A stretch of 64,000 nt of DNA, taken from assembly GCA_963575745.1 (NCBI GenBank), contig CAUYUJ010007502.1, positions 453,177 through 517,176 of the forward strand, in the 5' to 3' direction. Below are positions 10,985-20,985 of the stretch, piece by piece (position 1 is the stretch's first letter; every line of letters starts with the position of its first letter). The notes under the pieces were generated by a model. That model had not been told where the DNA came from and did not search any database. It worked only from the letters and a program-made list of their open reading frames with translations. This DNA is from Prorocentrum cordatum. Taxonomy: Eukaryota; Sar; Dinophyceae; Prorocentrales; Prorocentraceae. The translations under genes and the position numbers were made by a program.

Positions 10985-11060
10985 AGCGGCTGCGCCTCGC
11001 CGAGAGCGCTGCCGGGGCGCCCGGGTCGCCCCGGCCGTCCGCTGGAGAGCCGAGTCGTGA
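10985..11060 (+). repeat. Duplicated GC-rich module, copy 2
   Basis: Diverged copy of 10330-10410. Confidence 0.7.
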
Positions 11061-11164
11061 CCCAGTGGGCAGCGTCAGGGGGGAAGAGGCGCAGAGGGGG
11101 ACGTGTCGACACCGCATCGCCCAGGCATCGCCGATGCGGGCCAGATAGGCCAGGGGGAGGAGGG

Positions 11165-11262
11165 GAGGGGGGTCCTAGAGGGGGAGGAGGAGGGGGAGGA
11201 GGAGGAGGAGGAGGAGGAGGAGGAGGAGGAGGAGGAAGAGGAGGAGGGGGAGGAGGAGGACC
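11165..11262 (+). repeat. (GGA)n tract
   Basis: GGA/GAG triplet array. Confidence 0.95.
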
Positions 11263-11279
11263 CCGCCCAGCTGGTGAGA

Positions 11280-11405
11280 GCCTGATAGCCCACCCCGCCC
11301 AGGAAGGCGCGGAGTCGTTCTCAGGGGCATGTCGCCGATCTGTCGGCGATGTATTGCCGGTTCCAGGTCGGTGTTCCCCCCTGAGCCAGTCCCACCCTGT
11401 CGTTC
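11280..11405 (+). repeat. Dispersed repeat, family F copy 1
   Basis: GATAGCCCACCCCGCCCAGG...TGTCGGCGATGTATTGCCGG...TCCAGGTCGGTGTTCCC matches 15370-15435 and, less completely, 48145-48245. Confidence 0.7.
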
Positions 11406-12454
11406 CCCCTCCACTGGTGGCGGCCAAGAGGGGGGCGATGACTAGGGGGCAATGACCAGGGAGTCGGGGCCCCGTAGCTGGGGATTTGGGTAAACCAGGA
11501 CATGGGGCGTGCCCCCCGACAAAACTGCGGCCATGGGTCGAAATATGTTCCATTCTTCGTTCTCCCCAGGTGGCATTGTCAAAGCCCTGGTTGGCAATGT
11601 CCTTGCGCAGGGGGCCCTGGGCTCGGCGCTCTCGAGGGGAGTGCTTGGATCGAGGGGCAGTGCTCACAGACGGCGTGCCGAGTGCTCTTGCGCAAGTGAA
11701 GGAGTCATGGCGGGAGATCATCTCTGATCTCCTGTCCACAGGGGGGGGCCGGGGAGCCCGAGACCGTCCACGCCTGCAGCCGGTGCGGCAGCCGTTTCGC
11801 CGGGAGGTTCCTCACAGCTTCTTTCGGGGATCGTGTTCTCGCCAGAATGCTGGCTGCATTTTTAGCCCAGATGGGGTGCGCATGGCGGTCCCGGCTGCGC
11901 TCACCAAAGTCCCGCCTCTTCACCTGTGCTGCTAGTAGGGTTCTTTGATGGCGCGTGCTTCATCATTTTCACGTCCTGGGGCCCCCGCTGGTCCCAGGAC
12001 CTTCAACACGGGATGAAAGTCTGGCCTCCAAGAAGGGATCCAGACCTCTAGGGGGCACGTTGTGAAAACGACAAGTCTGCTGATGTGTGGGATGCCTTGT
12101 CCAGTAGGGCGTGTACATCGCGCCAGGGCCCAGGATGGCGCCCGCTGGTACTGTGTGTGCGCACGGGTATCCTGTTCGCTTTCTCTCTCTCTCTCTCTCT
12201 CTCTCGTCCGCCTCTCCTTCGCTGTCTCTCTCCTCGCTCTCCCTCCTCCCGACCACCGACGTCCTTTCCATGCCTTTTTGCCTTTCCCACACGGGCAGAT
12301 ATTTCTGCCACTCCAGCTGCTGACTGGGGCCAGCAGAGTGCCGTGAGAGCCGAGGTGCGAACGCCTACTTCGACATGGAGTGGGTGAAGGCTGGCCCGGC
12401 AGGGGCGAGGAGGAGTTGCAGCAGTGGGTGGACGGCAAGTGAGAGGTGGAGTCC
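11406..12454. other. Unassigned intergenic DNA with (CT)n
   Basis: Contains a (CT)n run at 12180-12208. A short CSRCGSRF zinc-finger-like string can be read near 11775-11800 but has no supporting context. Confidence 0.6.
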
Positions 12455-12659
12455 AGGCCTCCTAGATGGGGTCTCGGTAGATGGGGTCGGAGGATCGCGC
12501 CGCATCGCCGTTGTTGCGTCTCGATGCAGAGCCCGACTTTCTCCATGCCCACGTCGCCGATGCGTCGCCGACGTCGGCGATGTATCGACGATACGTCGCC
12601 GATGCATTGGCGGTGCGGCGCGATCCCCCGATCTACTCGGACCCCATCTGGGAGGCCTC
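12455..12659. repeat. Foldback MITE-like repeat, family A copy 2
   Basis: The left end AGGCCTCCTAGATGGGGTC...GTAGATGGGGTCGGAGGATC is the reverse complement of the right end GATCCCCCGATCTACTCGGA...CCATCTGGGAGGCCT. The interior contains several GCCGATGC / GCATCGGC palindromes. This is a near-complete copy. Confidence 0.9.
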
Positions 12660-12937
12660 TTAAGGAGGGAGGGGACGGGGAAGACGGCGGGAGGATCCGC
12701 GGAATCCATGCACCACCACCGGTGCTTGGCCGCGGCCACCCTGGGACCCAGGACGGTGCAGATGGACCCTCCTGGCCTCGGCCAGTCGGGTGCCTACACC
12801 ATGGCGAGGCCCAGGGTAGCCCTGGCCAGGCACGGTGATGGCGGACAGGGGCCTGCTGCGTGCAGGGGGACGATGGGAGATGGTGAGAATGGGGAGGTCC
12901 CCCTGCTTTCCCCCAGATCTTGGCGTTGCAATTGTCT
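12660..12937. other. Unassigned intergenic DNA
   Basis: GC-rich sequence. Nothing recognised. Confidence 0.6.
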
Positions 12938-13078
12938 CACACCGGGCGCTTTCGCCCAGTTTTGGGCTCCGGGACCCTCACAGATCGATCCGGCTCGAGA
13001 AATGACGCAGAGAGATGGGGTCTGGGGCTCGGGCAATGGTTTTTGGCGATGTTACATCAGATACGTCAGATCTGGGGG
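12938..13078 (+). repeat. Dispersed repeat, family E copy 1
   Basis: GGGCGCTTTCGCCCAGTTTT...GATCGATCCGGCTCGAGAAA...TTTTGGCGATGTTACAT recurs at 18530-18670 and 57015-57165, and inverted at 54822-54965. The unit is about 140 bases. Confidence 0.8.
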
Positions 13079-13083
13079 AATCT

Positions 13084-13258
13084 AGGCCTCCCAGACAGGG
13101 TCCGAGTAGATGAGGTCGGAGGATCTCGCGGCATCGCCGATGCATTGGCGATGCGGCTCGATGTGAAGCCCGATTTCGCCACGCAGACGTCACCGATGCA
13201 TCGGCGATCCGGTGCGATCCTCCGACCCCACCTACTCGGACCCCATCTGGGAGACCTT
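13084..13258. repeat. Foldback MITE-like repeat, family A copy 3
   Basis: The left end AGGCCTCCCAGACAGGGTCC...GAGGTCGGAGGATC is complementary to the right end GATCCTCCGACCCC...GGACCCCATCTGGGAGACCT. The core ATCGCCGATGCATTGGCGAT and ATGCATCGGCGATC is present. Confidence 0.92.
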
Positions 13259-13534
13259 AGAGAAGGGGGAGGTCCCCCCTGCCCTCTTGCTGGGCCCAGC
13301 CGTCGCCGCTGCTGCCGCCGCCCCGCGTGCACCAGCGTCAGTGCCTGTCTGCTCGTCCCTCGCGTGCTCCAAGTATCGGGCGCGCGAGGCGCTTTCAGGA
13401 GGGGGCCTCGCTTCCGGCGCGCCTCGCCTCCGGCGGAGGGGCGGCGGAAGCCAGCGAGCGTGGGGGGCGCAGGTCCTCTGGCGGAAGGCGGCGGAGGTTA
13501 GCCTGGTAAGCACGAGGCGTCGACATGTCTGGGT

Positions 13535-13682
13535 CCTTCTCCAACTCCTCCTCCTCCTCCTCCTCCTCCTCCTCCTCATCCTCCTCCTCCTCGTACTCAT
13601 CCTCCTCCTGCTCCTCCTCCTCCTTCTCCTCCTTCTCCTCCTCCTCCTCCTCCTCTTCCTCCTCCTCCTCCTCCATCTCTCT
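13535..13682 (+). repeat. (CTC)n tract
   Basis: CTC triplets with TCA and CTT interruptions. Confidence 0.95.
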
Positions 13683-13927
13683 GAAGCTGGCGATGTGGCC
13701 CGCCCCAGTAGCCTTGAGCCCACAAGGGTCGTCGTCTCCGCGGGGGACGTGCAGGGTGTCCGCGGCCCTCCACCTTCCGCCTTCCGCCGCGGGAGGGCGG
13801 ACGGCTTCTCCATCCCTCGACGGCGAGGCCGATCCCAGACCTCCGAGGCCGTGGCTTGCTCACGACGTGGACGCCTCCAGAGGCCTCGGTCTCCTCCCCC
13901 TTCTGGCGGCCCTGGACCCCTGCCGCC
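13683..13927. other. Unassigned GC-rich DNA
   Basis: Nothing recognised. Confidence 0.6.
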
Positions 13928-14115
13928 AGGTCGCCCAGAGTAGAAAGGGGGTCGGAGGATCGCGCCGCATTGCCGATGCATCGGCGATGCTGCTCGATAG
14001 AGGAGCCCAATTTTCTCCACGCCCACGTCGCCGACGTCGCCGATGCATCGGCGATGCGTCAACGATGCGGCGCGCTCCTTCGACCCCGTCTCCTCCCTCC
14101 CCGCCTGGGAGACCT
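13928..14115. repeat. Foldback MITE-like repeat, family A copy 4
   Basis: GGGGGTCGGAGGATCGCGCC at the left, family core ATTGCCGATGCATCGGCGAT, and right end GCGGCGCGCTCCTTCGACCC...CTGGGAGACCTC. The outer inverted repeat is partly eroded. Confidence 0.85.
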
Positions 14116-14239
14116 CTGATTACGAAGGGAATCGCGCTTCGCGCATCGCGGTCTGGGCCGGCGCTCCAGAGGAGCGGCGCGAGGCCGCAAGGGCGCGAAA
14201 ATAATCGCGCATCGTCGGGCGCGATGCGCGAGACTTGGT

Positions 14240-14427
14240 GACCTAGCAGGGAAGTGAGAGGGGGCGGGCCTTCTCAGAAGGGCGCGGGGATTCTCAGAAG
14301 TCCTCCAGCCTTTTGGAAGCGGTCTCTGTCTTCGTAGAAGGCTCATAGAACTTCCCAGGCAGCCCGATACCTTCCGAGCCTTGAGGAGGCCCGCTTCCTC
14401 TGACTTCCCTCCTGGGCTCGCCGCCGA
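14240..14427. repeat. Foldback repeat, family B copy 1
   Basis: GGGAAGTGAG...GGGCGGGCCTTCTCAGAAGG at the left, several TTCTCAGAAG/TTCGTAGAAGG units, and CTGACTTCCC...GGGCTCGCCGCCG at the right, matching the complete copy at 17293-17488. Confidence 0.75.
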
Positions 14428-15009
14428 CACAAACCTCCCTGGCGGCCCCGCCCTCCATTGATGATCGCAGAACCGCCGCGCCCCACCCGGTCCCGCGCGC
14501 AGGTGTACCAGGACGCCACCTCGGCCCGCTAAGGGAGCTCTGGGCGGCTTCGCCATCGCGGAGATCCGGGTGGGCTCCGGCCGAGACCCGGCCGAGCCCC
14601 GGCCGAGGCGCCCCGCATTGTTTTACCCAGGGTCACTCTTGCGTGTAGTCGAGAGGGGGGTGGGCGGCGCCCAGTGCGTAGGATGCAAATCCCGGGAGGT
14701 TCAGTTCGGCATCGGCGCTGGTATCTCCATGGTCGAAAACAGGCTTCATCCGTCGAGGTCCCGCCCAGTTTCCGTTGGTCCCTCTTCATAGGGCTGGAAC
14801 GGGCTTAATCTTCTGCCTAGTCTAGCCCAATTCGGCTCAATGTCGCCTCAATCTGGCTGAAAACCCCTGGATCTTTCTCGTCGGCCTCGTCGCTGTCGTC
14901 CTCGTCCTCGCCGTCTTCCAGACAGCCTCTTGGACCTGGCTCGAAGGGGGAGCGAGAGAGGGATACATTTGCCCCCCCCCCCCCCCACTTACATGATCAT
15001 ATCACATCA
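14428..15009. other. Unassigned intergenic DNA with one short dispersed motif
   Basis: TTTTACCCAGGGTCACTCTT near 14620 recurs as CTTACCCAGGTTCGTTCCTG near 41200 and GCCCAGGGTCACTCTTGCGT near 47630. No gene recognised. Confidence 0.5.
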
Positions 15010-15011
15010 TC

Positions 15012-15055
15012 AGGAGGAGGACGAGGAGGAGGAGGAGGAGGAGGAGGAGGAGGAT
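15012..15055 (+). repeat. (GGA)n tract
   Basis: Short GGA/GAG triplet run. Confidence 0.95.
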
Positions 15056-15369
15056 AGCAGGCGACTTCTCGCCCCCAACCCACGACTTCCCCAAGAAAAA
15101 TCAAGCCCCTGAGAAAGGAGGGGAACTCGGGGATACACCCCCTGGGGGGCTCATCGGACGCGCCCCAGATCGAGAAGGGACGCCCCCCTCCGTCCTAGAT
15201 CCCCGAGTTTTGCAACATGTTCTGGCCCTTTCTCGAGCCCCACGAAGCCAGGGATAGGGGTCGACACATCCCATGTCAGAGAAGGGGGCTCCGGGCTCAG
15301 GGGCAACATCGGCCACCGGTCGCCCACTCTTCGCCGATGGCGCCACGGAGCGTGCGGTTTCGCTATCGC

Positions 15370-15435
15370 GGGCCCATCACCTATCTATCGGCGATGTATC
15401 GCCGATTCCAGGTCGGTGTTTCCCTCCTGATCCGT
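15370..15435 (+). repeat. Dispersed repeat, family F copy 2
   Basis: CTATCGGCGATGTATCGCCG followed by ATTCCAGGTCGGTGTTTCCC, as at 11325-11400. Confidence 0.75.
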
Positions 15436-15457
15436 GCCCCCTCGAGCGCCCCCCCTG

Positions 15458-15532
15458 AGGAGGAGGAGGAGGAGGAGGAGGAGGAGGAGGAGAAGGAGGA
15501 TGAGGAGGATGAGGAGGAGGAGGGGGGAGGAG
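15458..15532 (+). repeat. (GGA)n tract
   Basis: GGA/GAG array. Another follows at 15810-15866. The DNA between (15533-15809) is GC-rich and unassigned. Confidence 0.95.
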
Positions 15533-15809
15533 GAGCCTCCCTGGGGCCCCTCCCCCCTGGGTGCTCTGCGCTGTCGTGGCGCTGCGCGCTGCCCCCTCTC
15601 GAGCTGCAGGGGCCCGCGCCGCCGTGCAGAGGTGCAGCACCTCCCTCGCATGGGGGCTGCGCTGCTTTTGGGGGAGAGCGGGGGGGGGGGCACTTCCTCC
15701 TGGGCGGGGCAGCGCACTGCCTCCAGGACGGGGCAGTGCAATTCCCTCAGGGTGGGAGCGCGCTTATCCCGGAGAGGAGACCGATGGAGGGGAGTGGGCC
15801 GATGACAGG

Positions 15810-15866
15810 GAGGCGAAGGAGGAGGAGGAGGAGGAGGAGGAGGAGAAGGAGGAGGAGGAGGACAGG
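15810..15866 (+). repeat. (GGA)n tract
   Basis: GGA/GAG triplet array. Confidence 0.95.
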
Positions 15867-16049
15867 ACAGACAGGAAGGCGGCGGGAGAGTAGTCGGAGG
15901 TTGAAGGACGCGGCGGTTTCTTGTTCCTTCCAGCTGCAGAGGCTCCTTTCCCGTTGCGGTACCTCCTCCCGGATAGGGCGTCGCCGCTCCTGGGCACGGC
16001 GGAGAGTTTTCTGCGTTGAGTTCTCACAGGTGCGGTCGGACGCGTCCCG

Positions 16050-16520
16050 TACTCAGCAGTCGACTGTCTGGCGGCTTCAGGTGTCTCTCGGGGTTGTCTT
16101 GGGTGCCTCTTGGAACCCGCTTTGGGCCCTCTTGGGCTGGCATGGGCTTCTCTTGTGCGCCGTCGTGGGGCCCTCTTGGGGCTGTATTGCGTCGTCTCTG
16201 GGTCCTCCTAGGGTCCGTCCTCGACTCTGTTGACATCTCCTTGGCTCCTCCGCGGCCCTCTCACAACCATATTGAGTGGAGGGGCCCTGGACACGCAAAG
16301 TAGTCAACAACTTCAACGAGTCCAAGGATGTTTGAATGATGTTGATGTTCTTGGAGGCCTATTGGCCTTCTTTTTGGTGTCTTGGCCAGGGTGCCTTATT
16401 GGGTTCTTCTTGGGATATGTTGGCTGCCTCTTGGCGCCATGTTCGGGCATTCTGACGCCTCGGTTGCCTTTTCCTGGGCCGTCTTGCAAGCCTTGGAGAA
16501 CATTGGACAGCCAGAGGGAA
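16050..16520 (+). repeat. Degenerate CTTGGGGCC-rich low-complexity repeat
   Basis: Repeated CTTGGGTGCCTCTTGG, CCTCTTGGGG and GGGTTCTTCTTGGG phrases with irregular spacing. The same flavour of sequence forms the larger block at 52240-53230. Confidence 0.6.
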
Positions 16521-17292
16521 ACGTCAAGCCGCCCAGGGAGCCTCGGGGGAGGGGGACAATGCACGCACCACTGCGTGACTGGGGGAGGGGGGTCTCTCAG
16601 AAGACTCGCAGAAACCCTGCCGGACAGCAATTGGCATCCTATTACGCCTCAGCATGCCAGCGGTCACCGTGACGAAATGTATCAGCAGGGGCGGGAGGTG
16701 GAAGCATCGCGCCAATCTACTGTTATCTCTCACTTTCACCGCAGTTACCCAGGACGACAGATTTTCCTCTCCAGGTGCGAACTGCAATATCCTGCAACGC
16801 AACCCCCACATCTGTAGAATCTTACCGTGGGCGGACTCTGAGGCCTTGGATATGCTTACGATGCGGTTCCCCACCTTAATTCAAATACATATGCTATCAT
16901 TGAAGACACGGAGTAAAGCCATATCCGTGCAAAAAACGGTACGGTATTCAGGTCCGCAGCAGACGGATGTGGATCCGCATGGGCGGAAACCAGGTCCAAC
17001 CAATCATTGATCAGAATCGAGCATCCGTGCATCCTGAAATCTGGTCCGCTTTAATTTCGTCCGCGCGTTCCGTTGCCACTTCTGAGGATGCCCGTTCCAG
17101 GCCCGAGAGGAAAACGCTTTCGTCCTGGGTGTGTGTTTAGCTTAAGCGCCGGTCAGCTTCTGCTTGCTCTCGAAGTGGCGAGCTCAGCAGGGCGTGCCTC
17201 GACACTCGGGCGGCGACCCAAAGCGGGCCGCGTTTTCTAGCGCGCGGCAAGGCCTTTCTTGCCTGCGCAGCTGTAGGCGCACGAGTACGTCT
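16521..17292. other. Unassigned intergenic DNA
   Basis: Relatively balanced composition at 16620-17060, with several open frames on both strands. None resembles a family I know. Confidence 0.55.
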
Positions 17293-17488
17293 CGGCGGCG
17301 AGCCCCGGGGGGAAGTGAGGGGGGGCGGGCCTTCTCAGAAGGCTCGGAAGGCCTCGGGCCTTCTGAGAAGCTTTCGAGGCCTTCCCCGAAGATGCAGTAA
17401 CCTGAGAAGGCGCGAGGGCTCCTGAGAAGCCACGCCGCCGTCCGAGAAGGCCTGCCCCCTCTCGGTCCCCCCCCTCGGCTCGCCGCCG
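17293..17488. repeat. Foldback repeat, family B copy 2 (complete)
   Basis: The left end CGGCGGCGAGCCCCGGGGGG then AAGTGAG...GGCCTTCTCAGAAGG is the inverted counterpart of the right end CCGAGAAGGCCTGCCCC...CCCTCGGCTCGCCGCCG. The interior carries further CTTCTGAGAAG palindromes. Confidence 0.88.
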
Positions 17489-17788
17489 AAGGTGGGCAAA
17501 GCACACGCGGCGTGCCCGAAGGGGCGGCTGCCGCGTGGATTTTGGGGCTGTCTTTCCTGGGGGCCACGCTGCTACAGCCCGCGGGTCGATTCCAGCAGGG
17601 CAGACGACAGCGGCAGAGGCACGAGCGTGCCGGAGGCCCGCGCGGGCGCCGCAGGTCGGCTGCCCGGTGCGCGGAGATTGCCGCTGGGGGGGGCCCAGCG
17701 CCCCGAGCGCAGCCAGGGGTCGCGGGAAGGCCAGGGGCTGCCACAGGCTGCCCCGGGCCCAGGGTGCCTCCACGGGGGAACGAAGGAT
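17489..17788. other. Unassigned GC-rich DNA
   Basis: Nothing recognised. Confidence 0.6.
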
Positions 17789-17963
17789 GTCGGGGTTGGA
17801 CAGACCTCCTCCCCTGACACGTCGATTAAGGAATTGGCCGTTGTCGGTTCGCGAGGGGTCGTCGCGGCCGTCGTTTTTGCGGGTCCAGGTCCGTCGGTTT
17901 CGGTCCCAGGCGCTTTTTGCTAAGGGGAGGTTTATTAAAGGGAGGTTTGTCCACCGCCGAGGA
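17789..17963. repeat. Foldback MITE-like repeat, family C copy 1
   Basis: Terminal inverted repeats GTCGGGGTTGGACAGACCTC and AGGGAGGTTTGTCCACCGCC enclose GACACGTCGATTAAGGAATT...TCGCGGCCGTCGTTTTTGC. A second copy of the same length is at 56269-56441. Confidence 0.88.
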
Positions 17964-17979
17964 CGGCATGAACACAGAA

Positions 17980-18065
17980 ACACGGAGGTCCGCGCGGGCT
18001 TCTCGGATCGGCGCTGGGGCCCCCCGGCGGCGCCTCCGGCGCGCTCCGCGCGCCAGACAGGGGGG
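17980..18065 (+). repeat. Foldback family D fragment
   Basis: GGTCCGCGCGGGCTTCTCGG followed by ATCGGCGCTGGGGCCCCCCG and GGCGCC, matching 35570-35660. Confidence 0.6.
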
Positions 18066-18529
18066 TTCTAGCGCCGATCCGAGAAACTCGCGCGGGCCTC
18101 TGAGTTTTTAGGGTCATGCCACTTGTTGTTCCCCCTACTCCACCTTCTCCCGCAGTTTTGGAGCCCCCGGGGCCCTCTGGGCCTCGTGAGGTGTGTTCTG
18201 GAGGCCGTGGGGGGGCTTCCTTGTGGAGATCCTCCTGGAGAGCACCTCGGGCCAGGGGCACTTCCAGCAACACCCGTGGAGGGGGTTCCAGTGCCGACCC
18301 GAGGCACTCGCGCGGGCCCCGAATCGGCCCCGAACGTTTGTGCCTGTGTGCTTGTCTGTTCTTATGGACTCCCGCGCCGCCTGCCCTCGACAGTCGATGG
18401 CAAAGTTACTTCAGCACCTGTGGGCAGGGCGCGGGCTCGCGGCGGTCAAAAGGTCCTCCGCCGCCGTCGTCGACTGGTCGAGGTTCGAGAATGTTCGAAG
18501 ACCCAGGCGATCTAGGCGTTACCGTTTGT

Positions 18530-18670
18530 TCACACTGGGTGTTGTCGCCGAGGATTGGGCCCAGGGACCATCACATGTCAATCCGGCTGGAAAAATGCAG
18601 CAGGAAGATGAGGTCTAGGACTCAGGTCGCAATTTCTCGTGATATTGCATATGTTCGCAATGTCGGATCT
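18530..18670 (+). repeat. Dispersed repeat, family E copy 2
   Basis: CACTGGGTGTTGTCGCC...CAGGGACCATCACATGTCAA...TCCGGCTGGAAAAATGCAGC...CGCAATTTCTCGTGATATTG follows the order of 12938-13078. Confidence 0.75.
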
Positions 18671-19174
18671 CATGGGGGTGGGCAAGACTCTCCGTCGCCA
18701 TCGTCGATCTTCGAGCCTTGAAGCTCAATGCCAGATCTCCGACGAACCGTATGATATGTTCAGTCCCGGCGGGTTCTCCTCGGGGGCCCCGTTATCGGGC
18801 CGCGGAACCAGCAAACATGGAGCTAGGACGAATAGCGAACCCGAGGAACGAGCCAGGACCTCTGGGGCTGCGCATTGTGGAAATCACATCGTCGGATGTC
18901 ATCTTCGAACCTCGACGTTCCGGGCCCAGGATCAAGGTTTTCGCGCGTGTTTGCCCCCTCTGTGGGCCTCCTGAGGCGGCCTCGTGGCCACAGCTGGATC
19001 CGCCTCGACAGGTTCAGGTTGGACCGGGGTCATCGTCACCGCCGCCGTCCTTGTTGTCCCCGTCGTGCTTGGGGCGCCCCGCGCACACTGCGCGTGTTTG
19101 GCGGGCGATCGTGGCACCGTCAGAAAGCTTCAGAAAGCGTCGTCCCCGTCGTCGTCCGTCGTCGTCCGCTGCCG
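18671..19174. other. Unassigned intergenic DNA
   Basis: Nothing recognised. Confidence 0.6.
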
Positions 19175-19256
19175 TCTTCCTCCTACTCCTCCTCCTCCTC
19201 CTCCTCCTCCTCCTCCTCCTCCTCCTCCTCCTCCTCCTCCCTCCTCCTCCTCCCTG
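19175..19256 (+). repeat. (CTC)n tract
   Basis: CTC triplet array. Confidence 0.95.
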
Positions 19257-20051
19257 AAGGGGTGCCTCGGCGCGAAAGCGGCGCGTCGAGGCCCCAGGGG
19301 AACTGAAGTCCGCCAAGTCGTGGCCTTTGTGGGGGCTGCGCTGCGGTAGGAAGGGCCGTGCCCCGTGGTCCTTGTACGCATTCCCTGGGTTGTCCCAGGG
19401 GGAGCGTTCTTGGTCCGCGGGCTTCGGTCCATGTCTGCCGTACGGTTTCACTGCAAGCGCCCCCCCGCTGTGCCGGGCGGGGTGGAAAGGGTGTGGGGCC
19501 AGGGCCACCCCGACCTGTTGCGCAGGCGGGGGAGGCTCTAGTGTGCGGGCCACCCGCGCACGGGCTGTGGGGGTGGTTCTGGGCCCCGCTCAGTCTCCCA
19601 CCGCGCTCCCTACGCGGTGGCCGACGGGGTGCCGGGGTCCCCGACCTCACGGAGGCGGGAGGCTTGGGGCGGCATCCAGATGTGGTGTCGCGAGGTCTGA
19701 CCGAGAGGCTGCGACGCAGGGCGAGCGAGGCCTGGATGCGTGAGTGAGTCGGGAGTTGTTGCTGGGCTGTAGTGGGCAGAGACCGCAGATGGCGCGTGCA
19801 GACTCACGCGGCAACTGTTTGTCCTCGGCTGACCTGGCTCCCCGCTCCCCTGCCCGGCGCGCTCTTGCCCCTTGCCAGCGGCCGCCAGGGCTTCCGCTCA
19901 GATGGTTTTCAAACGCAGGCCAGGTGACCCGGAGAGGCGCGGCGTCGCAGGGCCTTGACAGCAGCTTCGCCAAAAGACGCGGGGGTGGGGCCTTCCGCCC
20001 ACTGCCTGCCCGAGTGGCACTCGCTTCAGGGTCTGATCACCGATGTTAAAA
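19257..20051. other. Unassigned GC-rich DNA
   Basis: No gene or repeat recognised. Confidence 0.6.
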
Positions 20052-20080
20052 CTCCTCCTCCTCCTCCTCCTCCTCCTCCT
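20052..20080 (+). promoter_or_regulatory. Polypyrimidine (CTC)n tract abutting a spliced-leader relic
   Basis: A CTC array ends directly at the CCGTAG of the leader relic. A pyrimidine tract followed by AG is what a trans-splice acceptor needs; the functional reading is inferred. Confidence 0.5.
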
Positions 20081-20116
20081 CCGTAGCCATGTTGGCTCAA
20101 GCCATTTTGGCTCAAG
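20080..20116 (+). other. Doubled dinoflagellate spliced-leader relic
   Basis: A leader with one change (CCATGTTGG instead of CCATTTTGG) runs TCCGTAGCCAT...GGCTCAAG at 20080-20101. It is followed without a gap by CCATTTTGGCTCAAG (20102-20116), the leader minus its first CCGTAG. That is the pattern expected when an mRNA retrocopy already carrying a leader was trans-spliced again at the AG of CCGTAG and then retroposed a second time. No GT donor follows, so it is not a spliced-leader RNA gene. Confidence 0.9.
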
Positions 20117-20690
20117 CACGTGGGGCTCGAGCTCCCGTCCGCAGTCATTTCGTTTTGGCTCCAGACGTGTCCCTCGGTCCCCCCCGTCGCCTCGATCGTG
20201 GCGCGTGAGTGGCAACTGGAACGTGAACAGCGGAAAGCAATCACACTCTTGTTGGCTAAGGGCGGGGTTAACGTGTACGACACAGGCCATTTCCATTCCC
20301 TCCTGTACTCCAGGTGCGGCGTCCGTCCCAGGCAGATAGAGGTAACCGGCGGGCTGTGCCCAATCAAAACCTCTCTGCTTGGGCGTACTTCAACTGTGGG
20401 GCTGCAGTGGGAATCAGTTTTGTTATTCTTTTATACTTCACTTTGTTCCTTCGTGCCCAGGGATACCCTCAGGGTCTTGTGGCACTGGAATTGCTGGAGT
20501 TCTCACGCACCTTTGTTCGAGGAAGTTTGTAGATGCAATCGTTCTGGAAGCCCGAGGGATTCATTTTCCCCGTTCTACTATGGCTGCGTGTTCGTACGGA
20601 CATCATCATGGATGGTTTTTGCCTGCTGAGGAACCTGCCGCTTATTTGAAACACCTGGTGACAGCTGCAATGTGTGAGATGTGACTTGTT
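20117..20690 (+). other. Candidate body of a recycled retrogene
   Basis: This sequence directly follows the doubled leader relic and would be the transcribed part of the retrocopy. A 169-residue open frame starts at 20120 with GTG. No ATG opens a long frame close to the leader and the translation resembles no family I know. It may be 5' untranslated sequence or a decayed gene. Confidence 0.35.
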
Positions 20691-20750
20691 TGCTGAAGAA
20701 CCTGCCGTTATTTCAAACACAAGGAGAAAGCTACAACGATGTGTGTGCAT
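20615..20750 (+). repeat. ~68-bp tandem duplication
   Basis: TGCCTGCTGAGGAACCTGCC...ATTTGAAACACCTGG at 20620-20660 is repeated as TTTGCTGAAGAACCTGCC...ATTTCAAACACAAGG at 20689-20727. Confidence 0.85.
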
Positions 20751-20862
20751 CCTCGTCGGCTTCGTCTTCCTCGCGCCGCACCTCATCTTGCTCGCGGCCT
20801 CCGTGGAGCTCAGGGGGTGTGGGTGTCGTGTCGTCTGATTTGTAAGACTTAGTGTTTGCCTC

Positions 20863-20963
20863 ACTCACTCACTCACTCACTCACTCACTCACTCACTCAC
20901 TCACTCACTCACTCACTCCTCCTCCTCCTCCTCCTCCTCCTCCTCCTCCTCCTCTACCTCCTC
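20863..20963 (+). repeat. (CTCA)n then (CTC)n microsatellites
   Basis: About fourteen CTCA units (20863-20918) pass into CTC units that end beside the intact spliced leader. Confidence 0.97.
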
Positions 20964-20985
20964 TCCGTAGCCATTTTGGCTCAAG
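20964..20985 (+). other. Intact dinoflagellate spliced-leader sequence (exonic, retroposed)
   Basis: TCCGTAGCCAT...GGCTCAAG matches the 22-base dinoflagellate spliced leader exactly. The next bases are TTTGCC, not the GT donor of a spliced-leader RNA gene, so this is a leader already joined to an mRNA and returned to the genome by reverse transcription. It sits directly after a (CTC)n tract. Confidence 0.93.

Noticed and set aside
11760-11935. Zinc-finger or LINE C-terminus read as CSRCGSRF
   Set aside because: A single short match in GC-rich sequence without any neighbouring RT block.
20964-20985. Spliced-leader RNA gene
   Set aside because: The leader is not followed by GT and no Sm-site small RNA body is evident; it continues into exon-like sequence.
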